From: Mesorhizobium amorphae CCNWGS0123
GTDB lineage: Bacteria > Pseudomonadota > Alphaproteobacteria > Rhizobiales > Rhizobiaceae
Direction: 5' to 3'
Length of the DNA stretch: 64,000 nucleotides
Assembly (NCBI RefSeq): GCF_001686985.1
Contig: NZ_CP015318.1
Location: forward strand, 3,656,001-3,720,000
Positions 63,793-64,000 of the stretch are shown here, in pieces (the first letter of the stretch is position 1; every line of letters begins with the position of its first letter). The notes below the pieces were generated by a model that had not been told where the DNA came from, ran no database searches, and was given only the letters and a program-made list of their open reading frames with translations. The translations under genes were made by a program, and so were the position numbers.

Positions 63793-64000
63793 ACCACGAC
63801 AGCTACGACAATGCCTACATCGGCGGCATCCTCAATTCGGTGAAGACCATCGCCATGGTCGGCGCGTCGCCCAACGACGTGCGGCCAAGCTTTTTCGTGC
63901 TGAAATACCTTTTAGCCAAGGGGTTCTCGGTGTTCCCGATCAATCCGGGACATGCCGGCAAGGAGATCCTCGGCCGAACCGTCTATGCAAGGCTCGTCGA
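63789..64000 (+). CDS. CoA-binding domain protein (YccU-like), cut by window end
   Basis: The first 70 codons are visible. MNHDSYDNAYIGGILNSVKT and IAMVGASPNDVRPSFFVLKY, then FSVFPINPGHAGKEILGRTV match the CoA_binding domain of YccU-type proteins, a Rossmann fold with the VGAS phosphate loop. ATG overlaps the ATPase stop (ATGA). The remaining 60-80 residues lie beyond the window. Confidence 0.85.
   Translation, partial: MNHDSYDNAYIGGILNSVKTIAMVGASPNDVRPSFFVLKYLLAKGFSVFPINPGHAGKEILGRTVYARLV

Overview
The window is a GC-rich alphaproteobacterial chromosome segment. Gene content and order point to the order Rhizobiales and most likely to Mesorhizobium or a close relative: glyA-nrdR-ribD-ribE-ribH-nusB, DUF177-plsX-fabH-ihfA-merR, an LdtR/L,D-transpeptidase pair, DUF982 and DUF2842 proteins, a magnesium-type HemB and a K+-independent H+-pyrophosphatase. 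This assignment is by recognition only; no search was run. Most genes are ordinary core genes, tightly packed, often with 1-4 bp start/stop overlaps.

Layout. 0-9.3 kb: GntR regulator, small rhizobial proteins, a GT90 glycosyltransferase, aldo/keto reductase, PPK2, a DHFR-like reductase, hemB, a DUF2066 protein, a 3-hydroxyisobutyryl-CoA hydrolase-like protein and a small membrane protein. 9.3-12.3 kb: ldtR, a small secreted protein and an L,D-transpeptidase (cell-wall remodelling). 12.3-14 kb: CPA1 antiporter. 14.1-21.1 kb: glyA, two envelope proteins, nrdR, riboflavin genes, nusB and an MFS transporter. 21.3-25.1 kb: an OsmF/YehZ-type osmoprotectant ABC importer. 25.4-27.5 kb: hppA. 27.7-32.8 kb: bamE, CBP3-type bc1 chaperone, DUF177, plsX, fabH, ihfA, merR.

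32.9-40.6 kb is the variable part: small secreted proteins (one extremely histidine-rich), a TupA-like ATP-grasp protein, an HTH protein, and a compact element of about 3.4 kb bounded by 39-bp direct repeats of the 3' part of a tRNA-Pro(GGG) gene. The element carries an SMI1/KNR4-domain protein with a twin-arginine-like N-terminus, a small membrane protein, several tiny ORFs and at least one decayed gene, but no recognisable integrase.

40.7-50.2 kb is a surface-polysaccharide cluster: O-antigen-ligase-like polymerase, polyprenyl-phosphate sugar transferase, GT4 glycosyltransferase, Wza-type export lipoprotein, a Wzz protein fused to a degenerate BY-kinase-like domain, a CelD/BcsL acyltransferase and a polysaccharide deacetylase. 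This component list resembles the Caulobacter holdfast (hfs) and rhizobial unipolar polysaccharide (upp) systems, so a surface adhesin is the leading hypothesis. The divergent promoter region in its middle has a matched pair of inverted sites.

50.2-64 kb returns to core genes: ctaA, a frameshifted small-molecule kinase next to a frameshifted coiled-coil gene, argC, speB, an acyltransferase, a glycerophosphodiesterase, a divergent aldo/keto reductase-LysR pair, rplM-rpsI, a thioesterase, an enoyl-CoA hydratase, a VOC protein, an AAA ATPase and the start of a CoA-binding protein cut by the window end.
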